DNA from: Bradyrhizobium manausense
GTDB taxonomy: Bacteria > Pseudomonadota > Alphaproteobacteria > Rhizobiales > Xanthobacteraceae
DNA: 64,000 nucleotides
Direction of reading: 5' to 3'
Assembly (NCBI RefSeq): GCF_018130615.1
Contig: NZ_JAFCKB010000015.1
Coordinates: 124,001 to 188,000 of the forward strand
Made by a program: the position numbers and the translations under genes
In this document: piece after piece, positions 9,258-17,251 of the stretch
Layout of the letters: each line of letters begins with the position of its first letter
How positions within the stretch are numbered: position 1 is the first letter of the stretch
The notes under the pieces: generated by a model
The model's database searches: none
Told to the model about the DNA's origin: nothing
Seen by the model: only the letters and a program-made list of their open reading frames with translations

Positions 9258-9458
9258 TTTCGATCGCCTTCAGCCATTGCAGCAGCCTGGGGGCTACCCT
9301 GCCCTCCAAGGGGGTAAGCCTGGAACCTTGCGCGAGGCTGCCCGCGGAACCGCGAGGCCTTCGCACTTGAACGCGCCGCGTGCGGCTTGCGACTAACCGC
9401 CAGTTGCCCTCACCGTCCCCGATGCGGACCGTCAATCGCTGATGTCTCCGGTGTGATC

Positions 9459-10079
9459 ATGAAGCTTGCCCTCATTCTTCCGCTTGCCCTTGCGGCCTTC
9501 ATCGGCGTCGCCCGGGCCGAAGAGGCCGACGACATCCGCGAGGCGAACAAGACGGAGACCGAGGCCTTCAATGCGCGCATGTATGCGGGGGCGCCCGGCA
9601 AGACGGCCTATGCCTGCTTCGTCCGCCGCTACGATGCCGATCACCTGGCGCGGCATCCGAAGCAGAAGGTCGCCGCGATGAAGCTGCTGGTCTCGGCGGA
9701 GACCGACCCGGAGGACAAGCAACTTCACAACTCCTTCCGCCTCGGCTTCAGATACCGCCACCGCAGCGACGATTTCGACTCCAGCGGCTCCTGCCACCAC
9801 GTGGTCTTCACCAAGGATGGCGGCGAGGTGCGGCTCGGCTGCGGCGTCGACTGCGAGGGCGGCGGCATCGGCGTCGCGCTCTCGAAGGACGACAAATCGG
9901 CCATCGTGCGGCTCGCGAGCGTCAGGGTCTGGCTGCACAACAAGCCGGATGACGAGGCCGAGCGATCGCTGGTCGCCGGCAGCGATGACGGCATTTTCCG
10001 GCTCGACCGAGCCGACAGCAGCGAGTGCGCCGCGCTCGTGACCGACCGCAAGGAACTCGCAGCGCTGCGCCACAAATGA
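9459..10079 (+). CDS. Hypothetical periplasmic protein
   Basis: A 206-residue exported protein. The signal peptide is clear (KLALILPLALAAFIGVARA, cleaved before EEADD), which fixes the ATG at 9459 rather than the longer upstream frame from 9387. The mature protein has Cys residues in AYACFVRRYD, GSCHH, GCGVDCEGGG and SSECAAL, which could pair as disulfides. Homologues appear to be hypothetical proteins of rhizobia; I recognise no enzyme family. A short gap of 42 bases separates it from the DsrE-like gene, so the two may share a transcript. Confidence 0.65.
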   Translation: MKLALILPLALAAFIGVARAEEADDIREANKTETEAFNARMYAGAPGKTAYACFVRRYDADHLARHPKQKVAAMKLLVSAETDPEDKQLHNSFRLGFRYRHRSDDFDSSGSCHHVVFTKDGGEVRLGCGVDCEGGGIGVALSKDDKSAIVRLASVRVWLHNKPDDEAERSLVAGSDDGIFRLDRADSSECAALVTDRKELAALRHK

Positions 10080-10121
10080 TATGTCTCCGGCGAATTCAGG
10101 CTTAGCCGAGGAGAAATCGCC

Positions 10122-10571
10122 ATGAACCGCCGGAACATCTTGTGGAGCGCCGCCTCCGCCCTCGGCGCCGCGTTCGGTGCCTCCCGTGCGAAAGCCGCGA
10201 CCGAGGCTCCGCCGTCGAGCAAGCTGAAGGTCGTCTATCACCTCAGCGACGCCGACAAGGTCAATTTCGTGCTCGGCAACATCCAGAACCATATCGACGG
10301 CGTCGGCGGCCCCGACCATGTTACCATCGCGCTGGTGATCCACGGACCGGCGCTGAAGGCATTTCACTGGGCACAGGCCAATCCTGACGTCAGCAAGCGG
10401 ATCGGCGATTTCTCCAAGGACGGCGTCGAACTCGCCGCCTGCGGCAACACGATGAAGGCGCAAAACATCACGCTGACGGATCTGCTGCCCGGGTTCGTGA
10501 GTGCGGAGAACGGCGGCGTGGTTCGTTTGGCCGAGTTGCAGTCGCAGGGGTATCTGTATTTGCGGCCGTAA
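10122..10571 (+). CDS. DsrE-family protein with Tat-like signal
   Basis: A 149-residue exported protein of the DsrE/DsrF-like sulfur-relay fold. The N-terminus MNRRNILWSAAS has the twin Arg of a Tat signal, ending near SRAKA. The domain shows KVVYHLSDADKVNFVLGNI, then VTIALVIHGPAL, and a Cys in LAACGNTM at the place where DsrE proteins carry their reactive Cys, then a terminal GVVRLAELQSQGY. The ribosome site GAGGAG lies ten bases before the ATG. The role of exported DsrE proteins is unknown; sulfur handling in the periplasm is inferred. Confidence 0.8.
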   Translation: MNRRNILWSAASALGAAFGASRAKAATEAPPSSKLKVVYHLSDADKVNFVLGNIQNHIDGVGGPDHVTIALVIHGPALKAFHWAQANPDVSKRIGDFSKDGVELAACGNTMKAQNITLTDLLPGFVSAENGGVVRLAELQSQGYLYLRP

Positions 10572-10651
10572 GGCGCGGCGCGAATTCGTGCGCTCTCTCC
10601 CCCGCTTGCGGGAGGTAAGGCGGAGCCACCTCCAAACTCACTCGATCGCAC

Positions 10652-10709
10652 TTGACTTATCCATAACCATGCGGTTATGAATTAATCCATAACCCATTAG
10701 TTATGGATT
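10652..10709 (+). promoter_or_regulatory. Promoter with two operator dyads for the ArsR-type regulator
   Basis: A -35 like TTGACT (10652-10657) and a -10 like TATGAA (10676-10681) are spaced 18 bases apart. Two perfect inverted repeats overlap them: CATAACC-N4-GGTTATG (10662-10679) and AATCCATAAC-N6-GTTATGGATT (10684-10709). Both share TCCATAACC, repeated 26 bases apart. This is the arrangement expected for autorepression by the downstream ArsR protein, whose ATG is at 10714, only four bases after the second dyad. Confidence 0.75.
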
Positions 10710-10713
10710 CTGA

Positions 10714-11037
10714 ATGTCCGCCGCCCCTGATCTCCTGTTCCGGACGCTCGCCGACCCGACACGGCGGGCGATCTTCGAGCGGCTGTGCCGCGAGGGCGAG
10801 CAGACGGTGGGGGCACTGACGGCGCGGTCGGGCGTTTCCCAGCCGGCGGTCTCAAAACATCTCGGCGCGCTGAAGCAGGCGGGCCTCGTGCGCGACCGCC
10901 ACGAGGGACGCCAGACCCATTACAGCGCGCAGCCCGCTGCGCTCAATCCGCTGATCGACTGGACCAGCCAGATGGCAGGCTTCTGGCAGAACCGGCTCGA
11001 TGCGCTCGACGATTTGCTGAAGAGGATGGACCAATGA
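10714..11037 (+). CDS. ArsR-family transcriptional regulator
   Basis: A 107-residue winged-helix repressor. The HTH is clear: RTLADPTRRAIFERL, TVGALTARSGVSQPAVSKHL and the wing GLVRDRHEGRQTHYS. It lacks Cys metal-binding motifs such as ELCVCDL, so it belongs to the non-metal branch that usually pairs with AHSA1/SRPBCC proteins. Its stop overlaps the ATG of the AHSA1 gene (ATGA), which supports a regulator-effector operon. Two dyads immediately upstream (10662-10709) are the likely binding sites. Confidence 0.9.
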   Translation: MSAAPDLLFRTLADPTRRAIFERLCREGEQTVGALTARSGVSQPAVSKHLGALKQAGLVRDRHEGRQTHYSAQPAALNPLIDWTSQMAGFWQNRLDALDDLLKRMDQ

Positions 11038-11465
11038 CTGAAGCTGCGACCGAAACACGCTCCGTGGTGATCGAGCGCGAGTTTGCCTATCCACCCGAGC
11101 GGCTGTGGCGCGCGCTGACGCAGCCGCATCTGATCGAAGAATGGCTGATGAAGAACGACTTCAAGCCGACGGTCGGCCACCGCTTCAATCTGCGCGGCGA
11201 ATGGGGTGGCGTACTGGATTGCGAGGTGCTCGCCATCGAGCCGCAGCGCACCCTCGCCTACACCTGGAATTTCACGCATGACGACGCGGCCTACGATCTC
11301 AAAAGCGTGGTGACGTTCACGCTCACCCCGCAAGGATCAGGCACGCATCTGCGCGTCGAACAGGCGGGCTTCCGCCCGAGCCAGAAGCAGGCCTATGGCG
11401 GCGCGCACGCCGGCTGGAAGCAGTTCTTCACCAAGCTGGACGAGCTGCTGGCGCGGTCGGAATAG
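11034..11465 (+). CDS. SRPBCC (AHSA1-like) ligand-binding protein
   Basis: A 143-residue START/Bet v1-like fold protein of the AHSA1 group. It begins with the typical first strand (VVIEREFAYPPERLWRALTQ), then EWLMKNDFKPTVGHRFNLRG and the C-terminal GGAHAGWKQFFTKLDELLA. Such proteins bind hydrophobic ligands and are commonly operon partners of ArsR regulators, as here. The ATG at 11034 overlaps the arsR stop; longer frames upstream lie inside arsR. The ligand is unknown. Confidence 0.85.
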   Translation: MTEAATETRSVVIEREFAYPPERLWRALTQPHLIEEWLMKNDFKPTVGHRFNLRGEWGGVLDCEVLAIEPQRTLAYTWNFTHDDAAYDLKSVVTFTLTPQGSGTHLRVEQAGFRPSQKQAYGGAHAGWKQFFTKLDELLARSE

Positions 11466-11509
11466 CCCGGCCACCGGCGTCCAATCCCGATATTTTACAG
11501 GAGACCTGA

Positions 11510-11734
11510 ATGAGCCCGAACATGCGGATTCGACAGATCCATCGCTGGCTGTCGATTGCTTTCACGCTCGCCGTCATCGCCAACATCGTTGCACTGACCA
11601 TGCAGATTCAAGCGACGTGGATTGGACTGATGGCCTTCGTACCATTGATCCCGTTGCTCGCGACCGGGCTCTACCTGTTCGCGCTGCCTTATGTCGGCCG
11701 TCGCAACAACGACGTGAACGAGGTGAACGCATGA
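11510..11734 (+). CDS. Small two-helix membrane protein
   Basis: A 74-residue protein with two membrane helices (about residues 10-30, LSIAFTLAVIANIVALTM, and 36-59, GLMAFVPLIPLLATGLYLF). A good ribosome site (ACAGGAGAC) precedes the ATG. It shares ATGA with the next gene and follows the ArsR/AHSA1 pair by 44 bases, so it is probably the third gene of that operon. No function is known to me. Confidence 0.7.
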   Translation: MSPNMRIRQIHRWLSIAFTLAVIANIVALTMQIQATWIGLMAFVPLIPLLATGLYLFALPYVGRRNNDVNEVNA

Positions 11735-12165
11735 AGAAGGCCGTGACTGCCAAGAAGAGCAGAGCGAAGGACGCGGATGGGCCTTCGCCGTCCAACATGA
11801 TCGACGGCAGGATCAAGGAGCTCGGCGACTGGCGCGGCGAGACGCTGAATCGGATCCGCGCGCTGATCAAGGAGGCCGATCCGCAGGTCGTCGAGGAATG
11901 GAAGTGGCGCGGCGTTCCCGTGTGGGAGCACGACGGCATCATCTGCACCGGCGAGACTTACCAGGCCGTGGTGAAGCTGACCTTTGCCAAGGGCGCGGCG
12001 CTGGACGATCCGGCCGGCCTGTTCAATTCCAGCCTCGATGGCAACGTGCGGCGTGCCATCGATATCCCCGAGGGCGTGAAGATCAACGAGAAGGCGCTGA
12101 AAGCGCTGATCCGCGCGGCCGTGGAGCTGAATGCGTCGAAGGCGAAGAAGAAGCGACCGGCGTAG
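11731..12165 (+). CDS. DUF1801-family protein
   Basis: A 144-residue soluble protein of the DUF1801/YdhG-like fold. Typical signatures are LNRIRALIKEADPQVVEEWKW, GVPVWEHDGIICTGETY and VKLTFAKGAALDDPAGLFN. Both ends are Lys-rich (KKAVTAKKSRAK; SKAKKKRPA). The ATG at 11731 overlaps the preceding stop, which makes it the last gene of the ArsR operon. The family is often found beside AHSA1 proteins, but its biochemical role is not established. Confidence 0.82.
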   Translation: MKKAVTAKKSRAKDADGPSPSNMIDGRIKELGDWRGETLNRIRALIKEADPQVVEEWKWRGVPVWEHDGIICTGETYQAVVKLTFAKGAALDDPAGLFNSSLDGNVRRAIDIPEGVKINEKALKALIRAAVELNASKAKKKRPA

Positions 12166-12213
12166 CGCATCATGGACTCACCTTGATCGCCTTTGGCGGC
12201 CGCGGGTTCTGAA

Positions 12214-12370
12214 ACCTCTCCCGCTTGCGGGAGAGGTCGGCGCGCCCCGGGCAATGCGAAGCATCGTCCCGCACGCGCCGGGTGAGGGTTCTTTCCTCTG
12301 GGGGAGTCCCACTGCGGAGACACCCTCTCCCCAGCCCTCCCCGCAAGCGAGGGAGGGAGCGCACCTTCAT
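12214..12370. repeat. GC-rich palindromic intergenic repeat with terminator-like hairpin
   Basis: The region between converging genes holds a perfect 11-bp-arm hairpin ACCTCTCCCGC-tt-GCGGGAGAGGT (12214-12237) and a degenerate mirrored stretch around 12330-12360 (CCCTCTCCCC ... CGAGGGAGGG). A partial copy of the first hairpin core (CCCGCTTGCGGGAGG) occurs at 10599-10613. This looks like a dispersed rhizobial repeat that may also end transcription from both sides. Confidence 0.6.
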
Positions 12371-12415
12371 CGGAGCGCTCCTCGAGTCTCATCCATCAGT
12401 TATAGCCAGCCGCCC

Positions 12416-13954
12416 TCAGGCCACCGCTGCCGGGATCGGACGCGGGCTGACGACATATTCGCGCAGCACCTTGTCGTTGGCGTCGACCTCGATCAGCGCG
12501 ACGTCGTAGGTCCAGAGATCGGCGAGATGCTGCAGCACACGCTTGGCATCGGTCTCGTTGAGCTGCGAGCCCTTGATGACGCGGTGGTGCAGGATCAACC
12601 GGCGGTCGCCGGAGAGATCGACGTCGACCACCTCGATATTGGCGTCGATGAAGCCGACATCGTGCTGCCGCGCCAGCTCGCGCCGTACGCGGCGGAAGCC
12701 GCGCTCGTCGTGGATGGCATCGACCCGAATGCCGGCGCGCTCCTCGGGATCGTCGTGGAGGTGGAACATGCGGAAGTGCCGCATCAATTTGGGACTCAGG
12801 AACTGGCCGATGAAGCTTTCGTCGCGGTAATTGGCCCAGACGTCGCGCAGCACGCCCATGACGTCGCCCTTGCCGGCGATATCAGGGAACCACTCGCGGT
12901 CCTCGTCCTCGGGATTGGTGACGATGCGCTCGATGTCCTGCATCACGGCGAAGCCGAGCGCATAGGGATTGAAGCCGGAGAAGCGCGGATCATCGAATTC
13001 GGGCTGGAACACCACATTGGTGTGCGATCCCAGGAATTCGAGGAAATTGCCGTCGGTGATGCGGCCCTGCTGATGCAGCTTGGTCATGATGCGATAGTGG
13101 ACGTAGGTCGCCGTCCCCTCGTTCATCACCTTGGTCTGGCTCTGCGGATAGAAATATTGCGCGATGTGGCGGACGATGCGCAGCAGCTCGCGCTGCCAGG
13201 GCGCCAGCCGCGGCGCACTCTTCTCCAGGAAGTAGAGCAGATTTTCCTGCGGCAGGCCGAGCAGCTTGCGGCGCCGCTCAAGAGAGATCGCGGACCGGGT
13301 CTTCGATGCGCCCTTGGGCACGGTGCGCCAGAGATCGTTGAAGACTTCCTCTTCGTGCTGGCGGCGGCGCCCTGCCCGCTTCTCCTCCTCGCGCAGATCA
13401 AGCTTCTTCTTGCCGGGATAGCGGTCGATGCCGTGCGACATCAGCGCATGCGCGGCGTCGAGCGTGCGCTCGACCTCGGTGCGGCCGTAGCGCTCCTCGC
13501 ACTGCATGACGTAGTTCTTGGCGAAATCCAGATAGTCCAGGATGCCCTCGGCATCGGTCCACTGCTTGAACAGATAATTGTTCTTGAAGAAGTGGTTGTG
13601 GCCGAAGGCGGCGTGCGCGATCACCAGCGTCTGCATCGTCGCCGTGTTCTCCTCCATCAGATAGGAGATGCAGGGCGAGGAGTTGATCACGATCTCATAG
13701 GCGAGGCCCATCAGGCCCTTGCGGTACGACGCCTCGTGATATGCGAAATGCTTGCCGAACGACCAGTGCTTGTAGAACAGCGGCATGCCGACGGACGAAT
13801 AAGCGTCCAGCATCTGCTCGGCGGTAATCACCTCGATCTGGTTCGGGTAGACGTCGAGCCCGAGATTCTTCAACGCCACCTCCTCGCAGGCATCGGTGAT
13901 GCGCTGCAAGGTGTGGAAATCCCAATCGGCGCCTTCGAACAAGCGTTCCGTCAT
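12416..13954 (-). CDS. spoVR: SpoVR/YcgB family protein
   Basis: A 512-residue cytoplasmic protein of the SpoVR family, found in bacteria with PrkA and YeaH. Recognisable stretches are GADWDFHTLQRITDACEEVA, VGMPLFYKHWSFGKHF, INSSPCISYLMEEN and HAAFGHNHFFKNNYLF, then NEGTATYVHYRIMT. The length matches the family (about 500). The function is unresolved; in spore formers it affects cortex formation, and in enterobacteria it belongs to the stress-induced yeaGH-ycgB set. It overlaps yeaH by four bases and is the last gene of the prkA operon. Confidence 0.95.
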   Translation of the reverse strand: MTERLFEGADWDFHTLQRITDACEEVALKNLGLDVYPNQIEVITAEQMLDAYSSVGMPLFYKHWSFGKHFAYHEASYRKGLMGLAYEIVINSSPCISYLMEENTATMQTLVIAHAAFGHNHFFKNNYLFKQWTDAEGILDYLDFAKNYVMQCEERYGRTEVERTLDAAHALMSHGIDRYPGKKKLDLREEEKRAGRRRQHEEEVFNDLWRTVPKGASKTRSAISLERRRKLLGLPQENLLYFLEKSAPRLAPWQRELLRIVRHIAQYFYPQSQTKVMNEGTATYVHYRIMTKLHQQGRITDGNFLEFLGSHTNVVFQPEFDDPRFSGFNPYALGFAVMQDIERIVTNPEDEDREWFPDIAGKGDVMGVLRDVWANYRDESFIGQFLSPKLMRHFRMFHLHDDPEERAGIRVDAIHDERGFRRVRRELARQHDVGFIDANIEVVDVDLSGDRRLILHHRVIKGSQLNETDAKRVLQHLADLWTYDVALIEVDANDKVLREYVVSPRPIPAAVA

Positions 13955-15234
13955 GGAGCGGCTTTCTCCTGGGCAGTTTCGCGGCGCTGGAACAGATCGT
14001 GGAACACCGGAAAGATCTCGCTGCGCTCGCTGACCTTGCGCATCGAGAGCGGTGCGCCGCCGTTGCGGAGGCGCTCGTAGAGGGTCCAGAGCGAAGAATC
14101 GGAGAGATCGAAGGCGCTGCCGCCGGATTCACCGACCTCGAGATAGGCGAAGAACTGGCAGACCGGCAGGATCTTCTCGGTCAGCAGCAGGCCGGTGAGC
14201 TCGCCGTCGGAATAGGAATTGTCGCCATCGGAAGCTTGTGCGGCGTAGATGTTCCAGTCCGACGGATTGAAGCGCTCGCGCGCGATCTCGTGCATCGCCT
14301 GCAGCGCGCTGGAGACCAGCGTGCCGCCGGAGGCGGGGCCGTAGAAGAAGGTCTGCTCGTCGACCTCCTCGGCGCGGTCGGTATGGCGGATGAAGACGAT
14401 CTCGACGTGCTTGTAGCGCCGCTTCAGGAACACGTAGAGCAGCATGTAGAAGCGCTTCGCCAGATCCTTCATGTGCTCGGACATCGAGCCGGAGACGTCC
14501 ATCAGGCAGAACATCACCGCTTGCGCCACCGGCCGCGGCACTTTTTCGTAACGGCGGTAACGGATGTCGAGCGGATCGATGAAGGGGATGCGCTTGGTCT
14601 TCGCCTTCAGCTTCTCGAGCCGGGCTATGAGCTCCGCGCGCTCGTCCTCGTCGGTGCAGGCGGCAATCTCGGCTTCCAGCTCTTCGACTTCTTCCTTGCG
14701 GGGACGCTTGAGCGCGATGCGGCGGGCAAGCGCCAGCTTCACGGTTCGGCTGACGGAGATGTTGGCAGGCGAGCCCGACGTGGTGTAGCCGGCGCGCTGA
14801 ATACCTTCGCTCTCGGTCTGCGCGATCTTGCGCTTGGCGAGATCCGGCAGTTCGAGATCGTCCAGGAAGAGGTCGACGAATTCGTCGCGGCTGAGCACGA
14901 AGCGGAAGGCGTCCTCGCTGTCGCCTTCGCCGGGACCGGAATCCTTGGCGCTGCCCTGGCCGGAGCGCTGCAGATAGTCGCCTTCGATGAACTTTTTGTT
15001 GCCGGGCAGCACCATGTCGCGCGTTCCGCCTTCACGGCGGAACCGCGGCTCGTGCATCCCGTCCAGCGGGATCGTGACCTCACCACCCTCCAGGACATCC
15101 TTGATGTCGCGTTCCTGCGAGGTCTTCTTGACGGCGCCCTGCACCAGGGATTTGGCCCGACGCAAGAACCGCTGGCGGTTCTCAAGACTCTTGCCGCCTG
15201 GATTCAGGCGCCTGTCAATAATGTGAATGGCCAC
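13951..15234 (-). CDS. yeaH: YeaH/YhbH family protein (DUF444, vWA-like)
   Basis: A 427-residue protein. The N-terminus IIDRRLNPGGKSLENRQRFL is a family signature, followed by a charged middle region with a Gly/Ser/Asp-rich linker. Around residue 238 a MIDAS-like motif (CLMDVSGSMSEHMKDLAKRF) marks a von Willebrand A fold, and FYGPASGGTLVSSAL follows. It probably acts as a metal-dependent adaptor working with the PrkA kinase (family knowledge and inference). The stop overlaps the spoVR ATG; the start lies 13 bases after the prkA stop. Confidence 0.93.
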   Translation of the reverse strand: MAIHIIDRRLNPGGKSLENRQRFLRRAKSLVQGAVKKTSQERDIKDVLEGGEVTIPLDGMHEPRFRREGGTRDMVLPGNKKFIEGDYLQRSGQGSAKDSGPGEGDSEDAFRFVLSRDEFVDLFLDDLELPDLAKRKIAQTESEGIQRAGYTTSGSPANISVSRTVKLALARRIALKRPRKEEVEELEAEIAACTDEDERAELIARLEKLKAKTKRIPFIDPLDIRYRRYEKVPRPVAQAVMFCLMDVSGSMSEHMKDLAKRFYMLLYVFLKRRYKHVEIVFIRHTDRAEEVDEQTFFYGPASGGTLVSSALQAMHEIARERFNPSDWNIYAAQASDGDNSYSDGELTGLLLTEKILPVCQFFAYLEVGESGGSAFDLSDSSLWTLYERLRNGGAPLSMRKVSERSEIFPVFHDLFQRRETAQEKAAP

Positions 15235-15247
15235 TTTCTCATCCGCC

Positions 15248-17191
15248 TCAACCGGCTTGCTTCACGCGCATGTACCATTCGACCAGCCGGCGAACCTGAC
15301 GCTCGGTGTAGCCGCGCTCCACCATGCGTGCCACGAACTCGCCGTGCTTCTTTTCCGTCTCGCCGTCCTTCTTCGAACCGAACGAGATGACCGGAAGCAG
15401 GTCCTCGACCTGAGAGAATATCCGCTTTTCGATCACATCGCGAATCTTCTCGTAGGAGGTCCAGGTCGGATTCTTGCCGCCGTTCTGGGCCCGTGAGCGT
15501 AACGAGAATTTGACCACCTCGTTGCGGAAATCCTTGGGGTTGGCAATGCCCGCCGGCTTCTCGATTTTCGTCAGCTCCTGGTTCAAAAGTTCGCGATCGA
15601 GCAGCTGGCCGGTGTCGGGATCCTTGAAGTCCTGATCCTCGATCCAGGCATCGGCGTAGTCGACGTAACGGTCGAACAGGTTCTGGCCGTAATCCGAGTA
15701 GGATTCCAGATAAGCTTTCTGGATCTCGTTGCCGATGAACTCGGCGTAACGCGGCGCAAGGTCGGCCTTGATGAATTCGAGATAGCGCTTCTCGACTTCC
15801 TCGGGCAACTGCTCGCGGCGGATCGACTGCTCCAGCGCGTACATCAGATGCACCGCGTCTGCGGCCACCTCCTGCGGATCGTGGTTGAAGGTCGCAGCCA
15901 GGATCTTGAAGGCGAAGCGGGTGGAGACGCCGTCCATGCCTTCGTCGACGCCGGCGGCATCACGATATTCCTGGACGCTGCGCGCCTTCGGATCGGATTC
16001 CTTCAGGCTCTCGCCGTCATAGACCCGCATCTTGCCGAACAGCGTCGAGTTCTCGTGCTTGCGCAGCCGCGACATCACCGAGAACCGCGCCAGCGTCTCC
16101 AAGGTCGAGGGCGCGCAAGGCGCGGCCGCGAGCTCGGAGCCCTGGATCAGCTTCTCGTAGATCTTCTGCTCTTCAGTGACCCGCAGGCAGTACGGCACCT
16201 TGATGACGCAGATGCGGTCGATGAAGGCTTCGTTGTTCTTGTTCGATTTGAAGCTCGCCCATTCCGCTTCGTTGGAGTGCGCGAGAATGACGCCGGTGAA
16301 CGGGATCGCGCCGATATTCTCGGTGCCGATATAGTTGCCTTCCTGCGTTGCGGTCAGCAACGGGTGCAGCATCTTGATCGGCGCCTTGAACATTTCGACG
16401 AACTCGAGCACGCCCTGGTTGGCGCGGTTGAGGCCGCCGGAATAGCTGTAGGCGTCGGGATCGTTCTGCGCGTAGGTCTCGAGCTTGCGGATATCGACCT
16501 TGCCGACCAGCGAGGAGATGTCCTGGTTGTTCTCGTCACCCGGCTCGGTCTTGGCGATCGCGATCTGGCGCAGCCGCGACGGCTGGATCTTGGCGACGCG
16601 GAATTGCGAGATATCGCCGCCGAAAGCTTCCAGCCGCTTGTAACACCAGGGGCTCATCAAGCCGGTGAGACGCCGGCGCGGAATGCCGTATTTCTCTTCC
16701 AGCATCGGCCCCAGCTGATCGGGATCAAACAGGCTGAGCGGGCTCTCGAACACCGGCGAAAGTTCGTCGCCGGCCTTGAGCACGTAGATCGGATGCACCT
16801 CCATCAGCGACTTCAGCCGCTCGGCGAGCGAGGATTTGCCGCCGCCAACCGGTCCGAGCAGATAGAGGATCTGCTTGCGCTCTTCGAGGCCCTGCGCCGC
16901 ATGGCGGAAGAAGCCGACGATGCGCTCGATGGTTTCTTCCATGCCGTAGAAGCCGGCAAAGGCCGGATAGGTACGGATCGTGCGGTTCAAAAAAATACGG
17001 CCAAGGCGTGGGTCCTTGGCCGTGTCAATCGTCTGGGGTTCGCCGATCGCCGCTAGTAATCGTTCGGCCGCATTCGCGTATTTCATGGGATCGCTTCGAC
17101 ACGATTCCAGATATTCTGCCATCGACATGTCGTGCTGGCTTCTCGCCTCAAACGACCGAGCGAAAGCGTTGAATAGAGAATCGTTGTACAT
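15248..17191 (-). CDS. prkA: PrkA-family serine protein kinase / AAA ATPase
   Basis: A 647-residue protein, the length expected for PrkA/YeaG. The P-loop is LLGPVGGGKSS (residues 111-121). The N-terminal AAA domain carries family stretches such as GMEETIERIVGFFRHAAQGLEERKQ, GGLNRANQGVLEFVEMFKAP and ILAHSNEAEW; the C-terminal part is the PrkA kinase-like domain (NAGGKNPTWTSYEKIRDVIE, then EKRIFSQVEDLLPVISF). It leads the prkA-yeaH-spoVR operon. GAGAGGGATC precedes the ATG, and a perfect EcfG-type promoter is 35 bases upstream, indicating general-stress control. Confidence 0.95.
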   Translation of the reverse strand: MYNDSLFNAFARSFEARSQHDMSMAEYLESCRSDPMKYANAAERLLAAIGEPQTIDTAKDPRLGRIFLNRTIRTYPAFAGFYGMEETIERIVGFFRHAAQGLEERKQILYLLGPVGGGKSSLAERLKSLMEVHPIYVLKAGDELSPVFESPLSLFDPDQLGPMLEEKYGIPRRRLTGLMSPWCYKRLEAFGGDISQFRVAKIQPSRLRQIAIAKTEPGDENNQDISSLVGKVDIRKLETYAQNDPDAYSYSGGLNRANQGVLEFVEMFKAPIKMLHPLLTATQEGNYIGTENIGAIPFTGVILAHSNEAEWASFKSNKNNEAFIDRICVIKVPYCLRVTEEQKIYEKLIQGSELAAAPCAPSTLETLARFSVMSRLRKHENSTLFGKMRVYDGESLKESDPKARSVQEYRDAAGVDEGMDGVSTRFAFKILAATFNHDPQEVAADAVHLMYALEQSIRREQLPEEVEKRYLEFIKADLAPRYAEFIGNEIQKAYLESYSDYGQNLFDRYVDYADAWIEDQDFKDPDTGQLLDRELLNQELTKIEKPAGIANPKDFRNEVVKFSLRSRAQNGGKNPTWTSYEKIRDVIEKRIFSQVEDLLPVISFGSKKDGETEKKHGEFVARMVERGYTERQVRRLVEWYMRVKQAG

Positions 17192-17225
17192 GATCCCTCT
17201 CCGCGTGAGTTCCGCTACAAGCTGA

Positions 17226-17251
17226 AACGAAAGCAGTTACTAGACCGTTCC
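17226..17251 (-). promoter_or_regulatory. EcfG-type (general stress sigma) promoter of prkA
   Basis: On the minus strand GGAAC (17251-17247) is followed after exactly 17 bases by CGTT (17229-17226). This is the full consensus recognised by EcfG/RpoE2 general-stress sigma factors of alphaproteobacteria. The predicted start of transcription would be near 17218, about 27 bases before the prkA ATG at 17191. Confidence 0.8.
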
